A model generated the notes under the pieces. The model saw only the letters and a program-made list of their open reading frames with translations. It was not told the origin of the DNA and searched no databases. From Methanoculleus caldifontis (lineage in GTDB: Archaea; Halobacteriota; Methanomicrobia; Methanomicrobiales; Methanoculleaceae), in assembly GCF_032842345.1 (NCBI RefSeq), contig NZ_WBKO01000002.1, positions 144,208 to 208,207 of the forward strand: DNA of 64,000 nucleotides, read 5' to 3'. Positions 17,922-27,578 of the stretch are shown here, in pieces; the stretch's first letter is position 1; the number at the start of each line of letters is the position of its first letter. The position numbers and the translations under genes were made by a program.

Positions 17922-19022
17922 TCACGGCAGCATGACGGCTGCAAGATGCTCCATCAGGCGGAACGGGTCTGAAGTGACGACGGGCGTCCCCGCATAGAGC
18001 TCCATCCCCCCGATATCCGAGGTCCGGGAGTGGAGGTCGCCCCGGTCCACCACCCACCCGATATAGTAGCCCTCGCCGCAGAGCGGCGGCATGTACACCG
18101 CCGCGTTGTAACTCTGCACCCCCATGTTCCGGTAACACTCAAGCACCTTCGCGAGTGCAGGCGCGAGGTCGTGCGGCGTTCTCGCGATGATCACGACCTC
18201 GTGCTCCTTTCGCGGGGTGAGATGCGCCATTATCTGCGCGTTCCGGTGGACGAGCCCGAGCCCGATGGCGGTATGGGCCCGGAAGAGATCGTCGTAGTAC
18301 TCGCTCCCGTAACGGCACCGGTACTCCTCCCTGGCCGTCTCGAGCCGCTCCGGGGCGGTATACATGCGGTGGGTGAGCAGGACCTGCGCATGGTTGTGGA
18401 CGATGCTCGCCCCTGCGCGCCAGAGGAAGTTCCAGATGAGGAAGGGGTGGACCGCCGCCGGATTCGCGCGATTGGCCTCCTGGCACCACCGGACGGCCAC
18501 GCTGATCATATCGGCAACCTCCGGCTCTGCGACGATGTATGGGTTGTTCTCCCGCGCGATGATGACGGCATGGAGGTAATCGTACTTGGCGATGTTGCTT
18601 GCCGTAACCCAGTGATCGCCCTCGATCCTCCCGAACGTGTCGGCGGGGGTCTCTTCGAGGGGGTTTGCGAACGGCCCCTCGCTCGCCATCGCCTGCAGGT
18701 CGCGCGTCTCCTCGGCCCGCGGGGTCAGCACCGGGCGGCGTGCCCTGACCGAGTTGAAGAGCGTGCTCTCGCCGGTCTGGTTGTTGGTCACCCTGACGAT
18801 CTGCTGCGCCTCGATATCGCCGTACTTCTCCCGCACCCACTCCCGCATTGCGTCGGGGAAGACCAGGTGCCCGGGCTCGACATACCAGGAGTAGATCCGG
18901 GAGACGAGTTCCTCCATCTCCGGGCCGAGTTCCTGCACGATGCCCGGGAGCCTGGTGATATCAAGTTGAACCTGAACCATAGGGTCCCCGTATACCCGGG
19001 TCGGATCGATAAAGATTCCCAT
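17922..19022 (-). CDS. HIT-superfamily nucleotidyltransferase, GalT-like
   Basis: The protein has a SIVHNHAQVLL motif, the H-x-H-x-Q active site of galactose-1-phosphate uridylyltransferase-like HIT proteins, and a second HIT-like half with AHLTPRKEHEVVIIAR. It should transfer a nucleotidyl group to a sugar phosphate or phosphate. The start at 19022 is preferred because a TATA-like AAAATATATT lies about 50 nt upstream on this strand; a start at 18980 is possible. It is convergent with the glycosyltransferase (3 nt apart), so a shared carbohydrate role is conceivable but unproved. Confidence 0.8.
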   Translation of the reverse strand: MGIFIDPTRVYGDPMVQVQLDITRLPGIVQELGPEMEELVSRIYSWYVEPGHLVFPDAMREWVREKYGDIEAQQIVRVTNNQTGESTLFNSVRARRPVLTPRAEETRDLQAMASEGPFANPLEETPADTFGRIEGDHWVTASNIAKYDYLHAVIIARENNPYIVAEPEVADMISVAVRWCQEANRANPAAVHPFLIWNFLWRAGASIVHNHAQVLLTHRMYTAPERLETAREEYRCRYGSEYYDDLFRAHTAIGLGLVHRNAQIMAHLTPRKEHEVVIIARTPHDLAPALAKVLECYRNMGVQSYNAAVYMPPLCGEGYYIGWVVDRGDLHSRTSDIGGMELYAGTPVVTSDPFRLMEHLAAVMLP

Positions 19023-19160
19023 CGGCCGGCCCGTCGGTTCTGGCCGTGCCGCGCGGTCTCGCTCGAAATGAAAAATATATTGCCCTCCGATAAGAGATAT
19101 ACTGTAAATTCGCAGGATTCCATTCGGGGACTCCGGCACGCACTCTCTGGATTGGAGAAT

Positions 19161-22100
19161 ATGGGGCTCTTTGACAGATTTCGACCGAACGTCGAGGGAT
19201 TACGGCAGTCCGGGGATTATCCCGGCCTGATCGGGCTCCTTGCCGGCGACGACCCGGGTAGCCGTGCAGATGCAGCGCAGGCTCTCAACGCCCTCGGCGT
19301 CTCCGCCATCCCCGATATCTTCGAAGCCCTCAAGAGTGCCGGTCCCGGCCCACGGGCACGGATGACGGAGGCCCTTGCGTCGGTCGGCATCCCTTCCATA
19401 CCTCTCTTCCTCGCCCTGATCCTCCGGGCGGACCCGGCCCTGCAGAGCTCGCTCTCCCGGGCAATAGCGGGAGCAGGCGACGAGGTCTTCGATGCCCTGC
19501 TGCCGGCCCTGCACCACGAGCAGCCCGCTATCCGGCGTGCTGCGGTGATCGCCCTCCGCGAGACCGGCCGGAAAGCCGTGCCGCACCTCGTCCGGGTCTT
19601 TCGTGACGGCAACCAGCCCGTCCGGAGAGAGGCGGCGAACGCGCTCGCGGGGCTGCGGTGGGCGCCCGAGGACCTTCAGGAGAAGATACTGTTTTACTTC
19701 CTCCTCGAAGACTGGGGAGAGCTTGCGAAACTCCAGGGAGCGGCCGTCCCCACGCTCCAGAAGGCCCTCGGCAACAGCGACCGCAGGATCCGGTGCGAGT
19801 CGGCGCGGACGCTTGGAAAGATCCGCGACGGCCGGGCCATCCCGGCGCTCGTCAGGCTGGTGAAGGACCCCGATGCGGAGGTTCGCGTATGCGCCGCCGA
19901 GGCGCTCGGGCAGATGGGCGACGACCGGGCGAAACCCGCGCTGGTCGAGGGCCTCAACGACCCCGATCACCGGGTGAGGATGGAGGCGGCATGGGCGCTT
20001 GACCGGCTGGGCTGGGTGCCGCAGAGCGACCTGCAGAGGGCCGAGCACCTGATCGCGGGTGAGCAGTGGAACAAACTCATCCGGCTGGGGAGGCCGGCGA
20101 TCCCGCCGCTCATCAGGGCCCTGGAGGTGGAGTACTCGGGCGTCCGCACCGGTGCAAACGAAGCCCTGCGGCAGCTGGGACAGCCTGCACTCGATGCCCT
20201 GAGCGTCGAAGCCACGTGCAAGAACGCCGCGCGGCAGCAGCGTGCACGGGCCGCTCTCGAATACATCCGGCGGCGGCAGGAGGAGGCATCCCTGAAGCAG
20301 CCCGCGCCGGCTGACACCTCCCGGTACGAAACGGAGCTCAAGGAAGGGCTCGACACCCAGAAGCGGTTCGAGAAGCAGTTCGGACGGCCGACCTATCTCA
20401 CGAAAGAACGGGTCGGGAAGCCTTCGCCGCAGAAGGGGGGAGAGCCGGTTCCGGAAAACGCGGAGGAGCCGCCGGTACAGCAGGCAGCAAGCAAGCCCGG
20501 GAAACCCGGAAACCTCCAGGATCTCATCAAGGAGAGCCGGCAGGCGGAAGCGGCGTGGGCACAGGTCAAGGCCCGGCTGAAGACGGAGGTCTCCTCAACC
20601 GCCGTCGAGCCCGTCGCGCTCGACCAGCTCATCCCGCTTGAGTTCGAAGAGGCGATCGCCGGTAACGACGAGTCTGCTGCCGTTGAGGCGCCCGTTCGCC
20701 GGGAGCCGGGAGGAGGTCTTGAGGTGGAGGACCTCGAGATCCCCGAACTCCCCCGGACGACCCCGGAGCCCGTGGTGGAACCCCCGAAGAAGACGTCGCT
20801 CGAGCAGTATCTCGAAGCGCTCCGGAGCAGCGACGAGACCGTCAGGGCAGCGGCGGTCGTTGCATTGCAGGGCATGGGGAAGGAAGCGATCGGCTACCTC
20901 ATCGGCGCGCTCAGGGACCCTCACCACGCCGTCCGGATCGCCGCCGCCGAGGCCCTCGGCGAGATCGGGGACCCGGATGCCGTCGAACCGCTGGTTCTCC
21001 TCTTTAGGGACGCTCGGGAGGACGTGCGGATTGCCGCCGCCGCTGCGCTCGGGCGTATCGGCGATCGCCGCTCGATCCCTGCGCTCATCCGCCTCTTCGG
21101 TGACAGTTACCACGGCGTCCGGGTCGCTGCGGCGGATGCCGTCGTGATCTTCGGCCGCGACGCACTGGGGCTGCTTGAGGAGGCACAGAACGATCCGGTG
21201 CCGGTCGTCCGGGTGACGGCAGCAAGAGCGATAGGGCTCATCGGCGCAACCGAATCGATCCCGGCCCTTATCGAGCACCTGGGAGACCCGGCGCCGGAGG
21301 TCCGCTGGAGCGTTGCCCGGGCTCTCGCCGAGTTCGGCCCCCAGGCGGTCGACCCGCTCTTCCTGGTCTTAAGGAAAGGAACGAAAGAGATGCGCCTCGC
21401 GGCGATCGATGCTCTCTGGGAGATGCCGGGGGACCGGGCCGGCAAAGCGCTGCGGTACGCTCTTGACGACAGCGACGAGGATGTCCGGGCAAAAGCCGCC
21501 GCCGCTCTCAGGAAGCGGGAGGTGGTGGACGTCTGGCGGAGGGCGCTCGGCAGCCAGGTCCAGGACGGGGAATTGGCCGGGAGAAAGAAGAAATCCGTCC
21601 AGCAGGAGGATAAGAAAGCGTTCGAGCAGTCCGGCCGGCAGGAGATCGACGCGCTCGTTGCGGCACTCAAAGATAAGGACTGGAATACGCAACTAGGTGC
21701 CGCCACGCGCCTGATCATGATGGGGCGGCCCGCTGTGGACGGCCTCATCCGTGCCCTCAGGGACGAGGATCCCGAGATCCAGACGGCTGCCGCCAGTCTC
21801 CTTGGAGAGATGCGCGAGACCGCCGTCGAACCGCTCATGACCGCCCTGAACGACACGGACCGGTTCGTCCGGTTCGTTGCCGCCCGCAACCTGGGTAAGA
21901 TCGGGAACAGGCGGGCCATCGAGGCCCTGATCGGCTCCCTGCACCGGGAACCCGACCGTGAAGTCCGGGCGGCCGTGGCGGAGGCGCTGGGCTACATGGG
22001 GAGCAGGCAGGCGATAGAACCGCTGGTCCTCGCGCTGCAGGACCGGAGCGAGGAGGTCCAGATCGCCGCGGCGAGGTCGCTTGGCTACATCAGGGACAGC

Positions 22101-22646
22101 CGTGCCATTGAGCCGCTGCTCCAGGCGCTCACCGACGTTGACGACAGGGTCAGGCACGCGGCGCTCGAGGCCCTGAAAGATCCCGGCGGCACGGCGCGCG
22201 ACTACCTGGTCGACGCACTCCGTTCCCGCGAGGAGAAGGTCCGCAAGGGAGTTGCCGAGACGCTTGAAGCAGGCGGCTGGGAGCCCGAGACCCGCGAAGA
22301 AGAGGCGCTCTATCTCATGGCCCGCGACCGGTGGGCGGGGGTGGAGCAGCTCGGTGCCGATGCACTCCCGCTCCTCGTAGAGGCACTCTCCGACCGGTCG
22401 ATCGAGATGCGGACGAATGTCGTCAGGACCATTGCCCGGATCGGGGGAGAGGATGCTGTCGCTCCCCTCATCCGGATGCTCCGTGACAACGCTCTCGCGG
22501 TCCGGATGCGGGCCGAACGGGGGCTGATCGAGATCGGCAACCCTGCCCTCCCCGCACTCGCCCAGGCCCTCGACGGGGCAGAACAGGAAGGCCGCCCGGG
22601 CCTGCAGCGGGTTATCGATGCGATCCGCGCCAGAAACTCGTCCTGA
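19161..22646 (+). CDS. Large HEAT-repeat protein, 1161 residues
   Basis: Start ATG 19161 is preceded by GGAGAAT. The protein is almost wholly PBS-lyase HEAT-like repeats of about 31 residues, each with the pattern A..AL..IGD..A...L, in at least two blocks (about 1-370 and 550-1160). A charged linker rich in proline, glutamate and glutamine separates them. Such solenoids act as protein-binding scaffolds. No catalytic domain or membrane segment is visible. The strong internal repetition makes function hard to infer; its divergent neighbour is the HIT transferase. Confidence 0.85.
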   Translation: MGLFDRFRPNVEGLRQSGDYPGLIGLLAGDDPGSRADAAQALNALGVSAIPDIFEALKSAGPGPRARMTEALASVGIPSIPLFLALILRADPALQSSLSRAIAGAGDEVFDALLPALHHEQPAIRRAAVIALRETGRKAVPHLVRVFRDGNQPVRREAANALAGLRWAPEDLQEKILFYFLLEDWGELAKLQGAAVPTLQKALGNSDRRIRCESARTLGKIRDGRAIPALVRLVKDPDAEVRVCAAEALGQMGDDRAKPALVEGLNDPDHRVRMEAAWALDRLGWVPQSDLQRAEHLIAGEQWNKLIRLGRPAIPPLIRALEVEYSGVRTGANEALRQLGQPALDALSVEATCKNAARQQRARAALEYIRRRQEEASLKQPAPADTSRYETELKEGLDTQKRFEKQFGRPTYLTKERVGKPSPQKGGEPVPENAEEPPVQQAASKPGKPGNLQDLIKESRQAEAAWAQVKARLKTEVSSTAVEPVALDQLIPLEFEEAIAGNDESAAVEAPVRREPGGGLEVEDLEIPELPRTTPEPVVEPPKKTSLEQYLEALRSSDETVRAAAVVALQGMGKEAIGYLIGALRDPHHAVRIAAAEALGEIGDPDAVEPLVLLFRDAREDVRIAAAAALGRIGDRRSIPALIRLFGDSYHGVRVAAADAVVIFGRDALGLLEEAQNDPVPVVRVTAARAIGLIGATESIPALIEHLGDPAPEVRWSVARALAEFGPQAVDPLFLVLRKGTKEMRLAAIDALWEMPGDRAGKALRYALDDSDEDVRAKAAAALRKREVVDVWRRALGSQVQDGELAGRKKKSVQQEDKKAFEQSGRQEIDALVAALKDKDWNTQLGAATRLIMMGRPAVDGLIRALRDEDPEIQTAAASLLGEMRETAVEPLMTALNDTDRFVRFVAARNLGKIGNRRAIEALIGSLHREPDREVRAAVAEALGYMGSRQAIEPLVLALQDRSEEVQIAAARSLGYIRDSRAIEPLLQALTDVDDRVRHAALEALKDPGGTARDYLVDALRSREEKVRKGVAETLEAGGWEPETREEEALYLMARDRWAGVEQLGADALPLLVEALSDRSIEMRTNVVRTIARIGGEDAVAPLIRMLRDNALAVRMRAERGLIEIGNPALPALAQALDGAEQEGRPGLQRVIDAIRARNSS

Positions 22647-22654
22647 GCGGGATC

Positions 22655-23323
22655 TCAAGGCGTCCGCGCGGCTGTCTGCCAGTAATCGTACTCGTGGTGC
22701 CAGCGGTCCTTATTCGCCAGGACCAGGCCCTGCATCCGCTCGCGCATCGCGGCGTGGAGTTGCTCCTGCTCCGGGTAGGTCTCCTTACGCTCGATAGCGC
22801 CCGCGAGTCTCCTGCCGAGCTGGTAGGCCTTCCCCTCGGCAGGAACGATCGTCTCCGGGTCCCCACCGAGGACCACGCCGAGACCGCCCACGGTGTTCGC
22901 GCCCAGTGTCTGGAGGACTCTGTTGAGATACGCCACGATCTCGTCGGCCCCCGACCCGCCCGCCGTCGCGACGGCGCACCCGTACTTCCCGGTGAAGAGC
23001 TGGCAGTGGATGGCGTCCGCCATCCGGTCGAGGAGGGTCTTTGTCTGGGCGGTGACCGAGTCGATGTAGTTCGGGGAGCCGAGCACGATCCCGTCGCTTG
23101 CAAGCATCTTCCGGTAGAGTCCGGCAAAGTCGTCGTCTCTGACGCACTCCCCCCGCTCGCAGCAGACCAGGCACCCGTTACAGTACTCGATCCGGAGCTT
23201 GCAGAGATCCACGAGTTCCACATCGGCCCCGGCACTCGCGGCGCCGTCGAGGACGGCCCGGACAAGCCGGAGCGTCTGGCTCCGCGATCCGCGGGGACTT
23301 CCGTTGATACCGAGTATCTTCAT
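22655..23323 (-). CDS. Flavodoxin-fold NAD(P)H-dependent FMN reductase-like protein
   Basis: The 222-residue protein begins MKILGINGSPRGSRSQTLRLV, the FMN phosphate-binding loop of the flavodoxin-like reductases, and has the cysteine motif YCNGCLVCCERGECV, similar to archaeal iron-sulfur flavoproteins. It probably binds FMN and perhaps an Fe-S cluster, and transfers electrons in oxidative-stress or redox metabolism. Its 3' end lies 9 nt from the convergent HEAT gene. Confidence 0.85.
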   Translation of the reverse strand: MKILGINGSPRGSRSQTLRLVRAVLDGAASAGADVELVDLCKLRIEYCNGCLVCCERGECVRDDDFAGLYRKMLASDGIVLGSPNYIDSVTAQTKTLLDRMADAIHCQLFTGKYGCAVATAGGSGADEIVAYLNRVLQTLGANTVGGLGVVLGGDPETIVPAEGKAYQLGRRLAGAIERKETYPEQEQLHAAMRERMQGLVLANKDRWHHEYDYWQTAARTP

Positions 23324-23377
23324 CTTCTTCCTCGCATCTACGTTATCCTGCCAATTTCGATCTGCTAACCCATAGCC

Positions 23378-23827
23378 TTAGGGGATGTCACGTGTAACGG
23401 CGATCTCGGCATGATACTGCCGGTCGCAATCGCCGGGGAGCGGATCGATGGTGAACATCTTCGCCTCGCCCGGAGGGAATCGCGGGACGAAGATTGTTTC
23501 AGTCGACCGGATCATGCCGTTCTCGTCATCGATGAGCATGAACCGGATGGCGACGTTTCTCCCGGGAGCCGTGCCGGTGTTGGTCACTCTCCCGGTCACG
23601 ACCCAATAACAGGACCCGTCCGCGCGGAAACGCCTCTCCGATGCGGTGATGGTGGCCGAGAACGACGGTTGCGGCCCGTCGGGGGTGTAGACGGCATGAA
23701 CAGCCGGCGTCTCTTCCGGTGTCGGTGTCGGTACTTCAGGCCCTCCGGACGTCTCCGTGCAGCCGGTTACGAAGACAGCGCCGGCGAGGCAGGCGAAGAG
23801 CAGAAGGCCCATACAGGCCTTTCTCAA
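23378..23827 (-). CDS. Predicted lipoprotein with FxLYD-like domain
   Basis: A TTG start at 23827 is chosen because GGAGGTG stands 6 nt before it and it gives a clean signal peptide (RKACMGLLLFACLAGAVF) and lipobox VTGC with C23; the in-frame ATG six codons earlier overlaps that ribosome-binding site. A Pro/Thr/Glu linker (about 30-45) precedes a beta-rich domain with the pattern W-V-V-TGRVTNTGTAPGRNVAI. It is presumably anchored outside the membrane. No specific function is recognised. Confidence 0.72.
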   Translation of the reverse strand: MRKACMGLLLFACLAGAVFVTGCTETSGGPEVPTPTPEETPAVHAVYTPDGPQPSFSATITASERRFRADGSCYWVVTGRVTNTGTAPGRNVAIRFMLIDDENGMIRSTETIFVPRFPPGEAKMFTIDPLPGDCDRQYHAEIAVTRDIP

Positions 23828-24010
23828 GAGAGGCACCTCCTGCATGAAGGTTCATCGACCCGGGGGCTATATAACAGATCCGAAAGCGTATCCGGGCCGA
23901 AAACGGCATCCCGGCACCGGCGGGATGACCGGGACTCTCCCCGTGCAGAGACAGGGATAGATTTACATCTTCTCCGGCGAAGGAGGCTGGCCGGGATCGG
24001 AGGAATGGTG

Positions 24011-24508
24011 ATGAGCGGAGATGTAGCAGAGGCAGCCGAGACCGTAAAGGTCTGCAACGCCGTGACGCGAGAGATGGAAGAGGTTGAGAGGGTTGTCAAA
24101 CCCGACGAAGAATGGCAGCGGCAATTGACGCCCGAGCAGTTCGCGGTTGCCCGGAAGGAGGGCACGGAGCCGGCCTTCACCGGGAAGTACTGGGACTGCA
24201 AGAAGGAGGGGCTGTACGTCTGCGTCTGCTGCGGCAACCACCTCTTCTCCTCGAAGACAAAGTTCGAGTCGGGAACGGGCTGGCCGAGTTTCTGGAAGCC
24301 GGTCTCGGACCTGAATATAAAGACCGACCTCGACACCCGGTTCTTCATGTCCCGGACCGAGGTGCTCTGCAGGCGGTGCGACGCCCACCTGGGCCACGTC
24401 TTCGACGACGGGCCGCCGCCGACCTATCAGCGCTACTGCATGAACTCGGCGGCGCTCCGGTTCGTGCCGCGGGAGGATCTGGCCCGCGGCCGGGCACCGA
24501 AAGGATGA
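24011..24508 (+). CDS. msrB: Peptide-methionine (R)-S-oxide reductase
   Basis: The 165-residue protein has the MsrB fold signatures GTGWPSFW, LGHVFDDGPPPT and RYCMNSAALRF, with the catalytic cysteine in the last, and zinc-binding CVCC and CRRC pairs. It repairs methionine-R-sulfoxide in proteins. ATG 24011 is selected because GGAGG lies 7 nt upstream; the ATG at 24005 is too close. It stands alone, divergent from the lipoprotein gene, which fits an oxidative-stress gene in a strict anaerobe. Confidence 0.96.
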   Translation: MSGDVAEAAETVKVCNAVTREMEEVERVVKPDEEWQRQLTPEQFAVARKEGTEPAFTGKYWDCKKEGLYVCVCCGNHLFSSKTKFESGTGWPSFWKPVSDLNIKTDLDTRFFMSRTEVLCRRCDAHLGHVFDDGPPPTYQRYCMNSAALRFVPREDLARGRAPKG

Positions 24509-24536
24509 GGATCCTGACCGCCCTACCGTGAGGCGG

Positions 24537-25637
24537 TCATGCCGATCTGCCGAGGAGCCAGACCGGACTCTCCGTCCCGATGGTCGCCTGGAGGTAGGCA
24601 CGGGCCGGGTCCAGGTCCTCCGGAACCTCGAAGAAGAGGTATCCCGCCACGGACTCTCCCCGGCCGAGAGCGACCCTGGAGTACGATGCTCCCTTGTTGG
24701 TCGGTCCGGGTGACGCGAGGGGGCGATAGGTCCCGGCATCGTAGTGGAGGATGAAAGTGCTCTCCGCCGGGGTCTGGATACGGGTGTTGATGCCGTTTCC
24801 TCTATGGCCGAGGTGTGTCGCACGGACGGTGACCAGGAGGTAGGTCTTCCCGGACTCTGCGGTGTATTGCACCGGTTTCGTGCCGCTGGTCTGGAACGTG
24901 CGCGACCGGGTCAGCGGGCCGACGATCAGCGAGGCGGAGTTCTCCTTCCGGGCATCGTCGTAGCAGAACCGCTCGCCGGACTGCAGGGCGTCGGGGAAGA
25001 GGGGCGCAGGCTCCTCGTCGAGGCTCGCCAGGACAGGGAGAGCGTCCGGACCATCTGTGGGGAGGTGTCTGCAGTCCTGCAGGGCTTCAGAGAGGTGTGC
25101 GGTCCCGGTGGCCAGGCGGCCCAGCGCATCGTCCGTCACGTTCCGGTCGGCGGGGATGCCCCCGCCAAGCAGGGCGCCGGCTGCGGCGAACTCATCGAGC
25201 GCCGCGATGAAGTGCGAGCGCGCAGGCTCGCTCCCGGGGGATACCTCGAGGGCGGCGGCCCCGGCGTAGAGGCTCGCTGTAAGAGCCTGGAGATCGGCTG
25301 CCCGCTCCTGAAGCGCCGCGTCGTCCCGGGTGTGCAGGGCATGCACCTGCTCTACCGAGAGTTCCAGGAGCGGGACGCTGGCCCCGGCTATGAGCAGTTC
25401 GAGCCTCTCTTCATCGCTCATCGGTTCGGCAAGGAGAGCCGTAGCGCTCTCCGGGAACGCTCCCAGGCTGAGGACGTCTCCGGGCTCGCCGCCCTCCCCG
25501 GCTGCCTGAAAGGGAAGGAGCGTCGCGCATACCACCGGGTAGAGGAGCAGAACGGATGCAAACAGCCCGATACAGGCGATTGCCGCGAGCACTGCAACAC
25601 GGGGTTCCCTCGGCGTCACAGGTAAAATATCACGCAT
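24537..25637 (-). CDS. Membrane-anchored extracytoplasmic protein, DUF4352-like C-terminus (paralogue 1)
   Basis: One N-terminal hydrophobic segment (about residues 14-42) precedes an external part: a helical middle (about 60-225) and a beta-rich C-terminal domain with TYLLVTVRATHLGHRGNGI and SPVWLLGRSA. The C-terminal domain closely parallels that of the next gene, and both share the middle-region layout, so the two are tandem duplicates. The C-terminal domain resembles DUF4352-type immunoglobulin-like domains. No enzymatic motif is visible. Confidence 0.7.
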   Translation of the reverse strand: MRDILPVTPREPRVAVLAAIACIGLFASVLLLYPVVCATLLPFQAAGEGGEPGDVLSLGAFPESATALLAEPMSDEERLELLIAGASVPLLELSVEQVHALHTRDDAALQERAADLQALTASLYAGAAALEVSPGSEPARSHFIAALDEFAAAGALLGGGIPADRNVTDDALGRLATGTAHLSEALQDCRHLPTDGPDALPVLASLDEEPAPLFPDALQSGERFCYDDARKENSASLIVGPLTRSRTFQTSGTKPVQYTAESGKTYLLVTVRATHLGHRGNGINTRIQTPAESTFILHYDAGTYRPLASPGPTNKGASYSRVALGRGESVAGYLFFEVPEDLDPARAYLQATIGTESPVWLLGRSA

Positions 25638-25671
25638 GAAAGAGATATTGGTTGCGCTGGCTCCGACCCCG

Positions 25672-26841
25672 TCAGAGCGTCCTGCCGAGCGCCCAGACCG
25701 GCGACCCGCTGCTGCCGAGGTTCACCCGGACAAAACACTCGTCGATCGGGATCGCTGCCGGAACGTCAAAGACGATGTATCCCGTCTTCGATTCATACCG
25801 GCCCAGCGTTGCCGCGGCATATGGCTCCCCAAGCGACGTCCCGCTCGCCAGCTTTACCGGGGCATAGGCCGTGCCCCGGTAATACAGAGTAAACTCACGG
25901 ATATCCGGTGACCGTATGGTATAGATCCTGTTCTCCCCTTTATGGCCGAGGTTCGTGGCCCTCACCTTGACGAGCAGGAAGATCCTTCCGGCCTCCGCCG
26001 TGACCGCCTCTCCGCTCTTATCGAGGAAATGATACATACCGGTGCCCCGTACCGACTCCAGCATCAGAGAGATGTCGTTTGCGCGGTACCGGTCCTCGTA
26101 GTTGTAGCGCTGGAAGAGCACCAGTTCGTCTCCTGAGGCGGAGGGGCGTGGCAGGGAGAGGTTGACCGCCACGATCTCCCCGGGTGCCTCAAACTCGCGA
26201 GACTCCAGGTGCTCAGACGCGTCGCGGAGATAATTCGATCCCTGCCGGTTCGCGTCGAGGGCGGCATCCACCATCGTCCTGTTGAGGGGCGTGGTTCCCT
26301 GCAGCGCCTCCGCGGCCGCCACGTAGGACGTGAGGGCAAGGGTGAAGGACTCGCTCAGGTCGCCCGCATCGTCCGAGACCCGAAGCGCTCCTGCTCTCTT
26401 GAGGAGACCTGTCGCAGATGCCCGGAGCGCCGCGGCACTCTCCCGCGCCGGTTTCTCGTCCCAGGCGTAGAGCGCGTAGGCGTTCTGCACGGAGAGAAGC
26501 ATGAGCGATACGCTGTTCTCGCTCACCAGCCGGACCAGTTCGTCGTCGTCGTACTCCGGGGCGGGCGGCGTGGTGTTCTCATCCTGCCCGGCGGACTCGT
26601 TCCCGCCGGGAACGGCAGGTCCGTCCGCCGGTACCGTGCCGGGAGTGGCGCTCAGGGGATGGCCGCTCCCGATCCGCTCCTCAACCCCGGCGAGGACTGA
26701 AGAGAGGTTCCGGACAACAACCGGCTGCGGGTGTGCGGGATCGGCCGGAACCGAACCGGCGGCGGTCGGAGACGGGCTGAAGAGGAAACTCGTAAAGACC
26801 AGAAGGGCCAGTATCATCGCAACGGCGTCCGAAAGGTCCAC
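25672..26841 (-). CDS. Membrane-anchored extracytoplasmic protein, DUF4352-like C-terminus (paralogue 2)
   Basis: An N-terminal hydrophobic segment (about residues 8-28) is followed by a Pro/Gly-rich linker, a helical region and the same C-terminal domain as the previous gene (RIFLLVKVRATNLGHKGENRI, GSPVWALGRTL). The two genes are 34 nt apart on the same strand and probably form an operon. Divergence is substantial in the helical part, so the duplication is not recent. Function unknown; a surface sensory or structural role is speculation. Confidence 0.7.
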   Translation of the reverse strand: MDLSDAVAMILALLVFTSFLFSPSPTAAGSVPADPAHPQPVVVRNLSSVLAGVEERIGSGHPLSATPGTVPADGPAVPGGNESAGQDENTTPPAPEYDDDELVRLVSENSVSLMLLSVQNAYALYAWDEKPARESAAALRASATGLLKRAGALRVSDDAGDLSESFTLALTSYVAAAEALQGTTPLNRTMVDAALDANRQGSNYLRDASEHLESREFEAPGEIVAVNLSLPRPSASGDELVLFQRYNYEDRYRANDISLMLESVRGTGMYHFLDKSGEAVTAEAGRIFLLVKVRATNLGHKGENRIYTIRSPDIREFTLYYRGTAYAPVKLASGTSLGEPYAAATLGRYESKTGYIVFDVPAAIPIDECFVRVNLGSSGSPVWALGRTL

Positions 26842-26954
26842 AGTATCATAGATCTCCCCCTCTCACGGCAAAAATCTTACCCGCGAGACGTCCTGGCCGC
26901 CTGCCGGACCGGCGGCACGAACCGTTATCCTCCGGCGGTGCCAACCTCTGGGGC

Positions 26955-27578
26955 GTGACCGATCACGCATCCATCTGGGACGACGATTACCGGAGGCGGG
27001 GGGACCTCTGGGGGGGCGCGCCGGCGCCGCTTCCCGATCTCCCGGCAGGTGCCGCCGTCCTCGAGGTCGGCTGCGGGAACGGTAAGACCCTCGCTGCCCT
27101 TGCCCGGTTGTCGGGGAGCGTGACCGCGGTCGATATCTCTCCCCGCGCCGTTGCCCTCGCCCGGCGGCACCCGGGTACGGCGGGAGCCGGCTTTACCGTC
27201 GGCGACGCCCGGTGCCTGCCGTTCCGCGACGGGGCGTTCGATGCGGTCATCCTCGTCCACGTCGTCGGCCACCTGCCCGGACCGGGCCGGAGGTCCGCGG
27301 CGGCCGAGGTCTGCCGGGTGCTCCGGCCGGGGGGCACGGCATTCTTCCGCGACTTCTCCGTCGAGGATATGCGTGCCGGCAAGGGTGCCGAGACGGAGCA
27401 GCAGACCTTCCGGAGAGGGGACGGCATCATCACCCACTACTTCACCGAAGCCGAGGCCGCGGAACTCTTCACACCGCTCGCACCGGTCCTGGTCCGGACG
27501 CACCGCTGGCAGATGCGGGTCCGGGGCAGGGATCTCCCCCGGGCCGAGATCGAGGCGGTGTTCAGGAAGATGAGATAG
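26955..27578 (+). CDS. Class I SAM-dependent methyltransferase
   Basis: The GTG-started 207-residue protein has motif I VLEVGCGNGKT, an acidic end of strand 2 (VTAVDISPRAVALAR), motif II-like FDAVILVHVVGHL and VLRPGGTAFFRDF. It is a small Methyltransf_11-type enzyme of unknown substrate. A TGA-terminated T-run (CCTTTTTTACG near 27735) downstream may end its transcript. Confidence 0.82.
   Translation: MTDHASIWDDDYRRRGDLWGGAPAPLPDLPAGAAVLEVGCGNGKTLAALARLSGSVTAVDISPRAVALARRHPGTAGAGFTVGDARCLPFRDGAFDAVILVHVVGHLPGPGRRSAAAEVCRVLRPGGTAFFRDFSVEDMRAGKGAETEQQTFRRGDGIITHYFTEAEAAELFTPLAPVLVRTHRWQMRVRGRDLPRAEIEAVFRKMR

Noticed and set aside
18030-19160. Plus-strand upstream extension of the HEAT protein by 377 codons
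   Set aside because: It is antisense to the HIT-family gene. The HEAT repeats begin after ATG 19161, which has its own ribosome-binding site.
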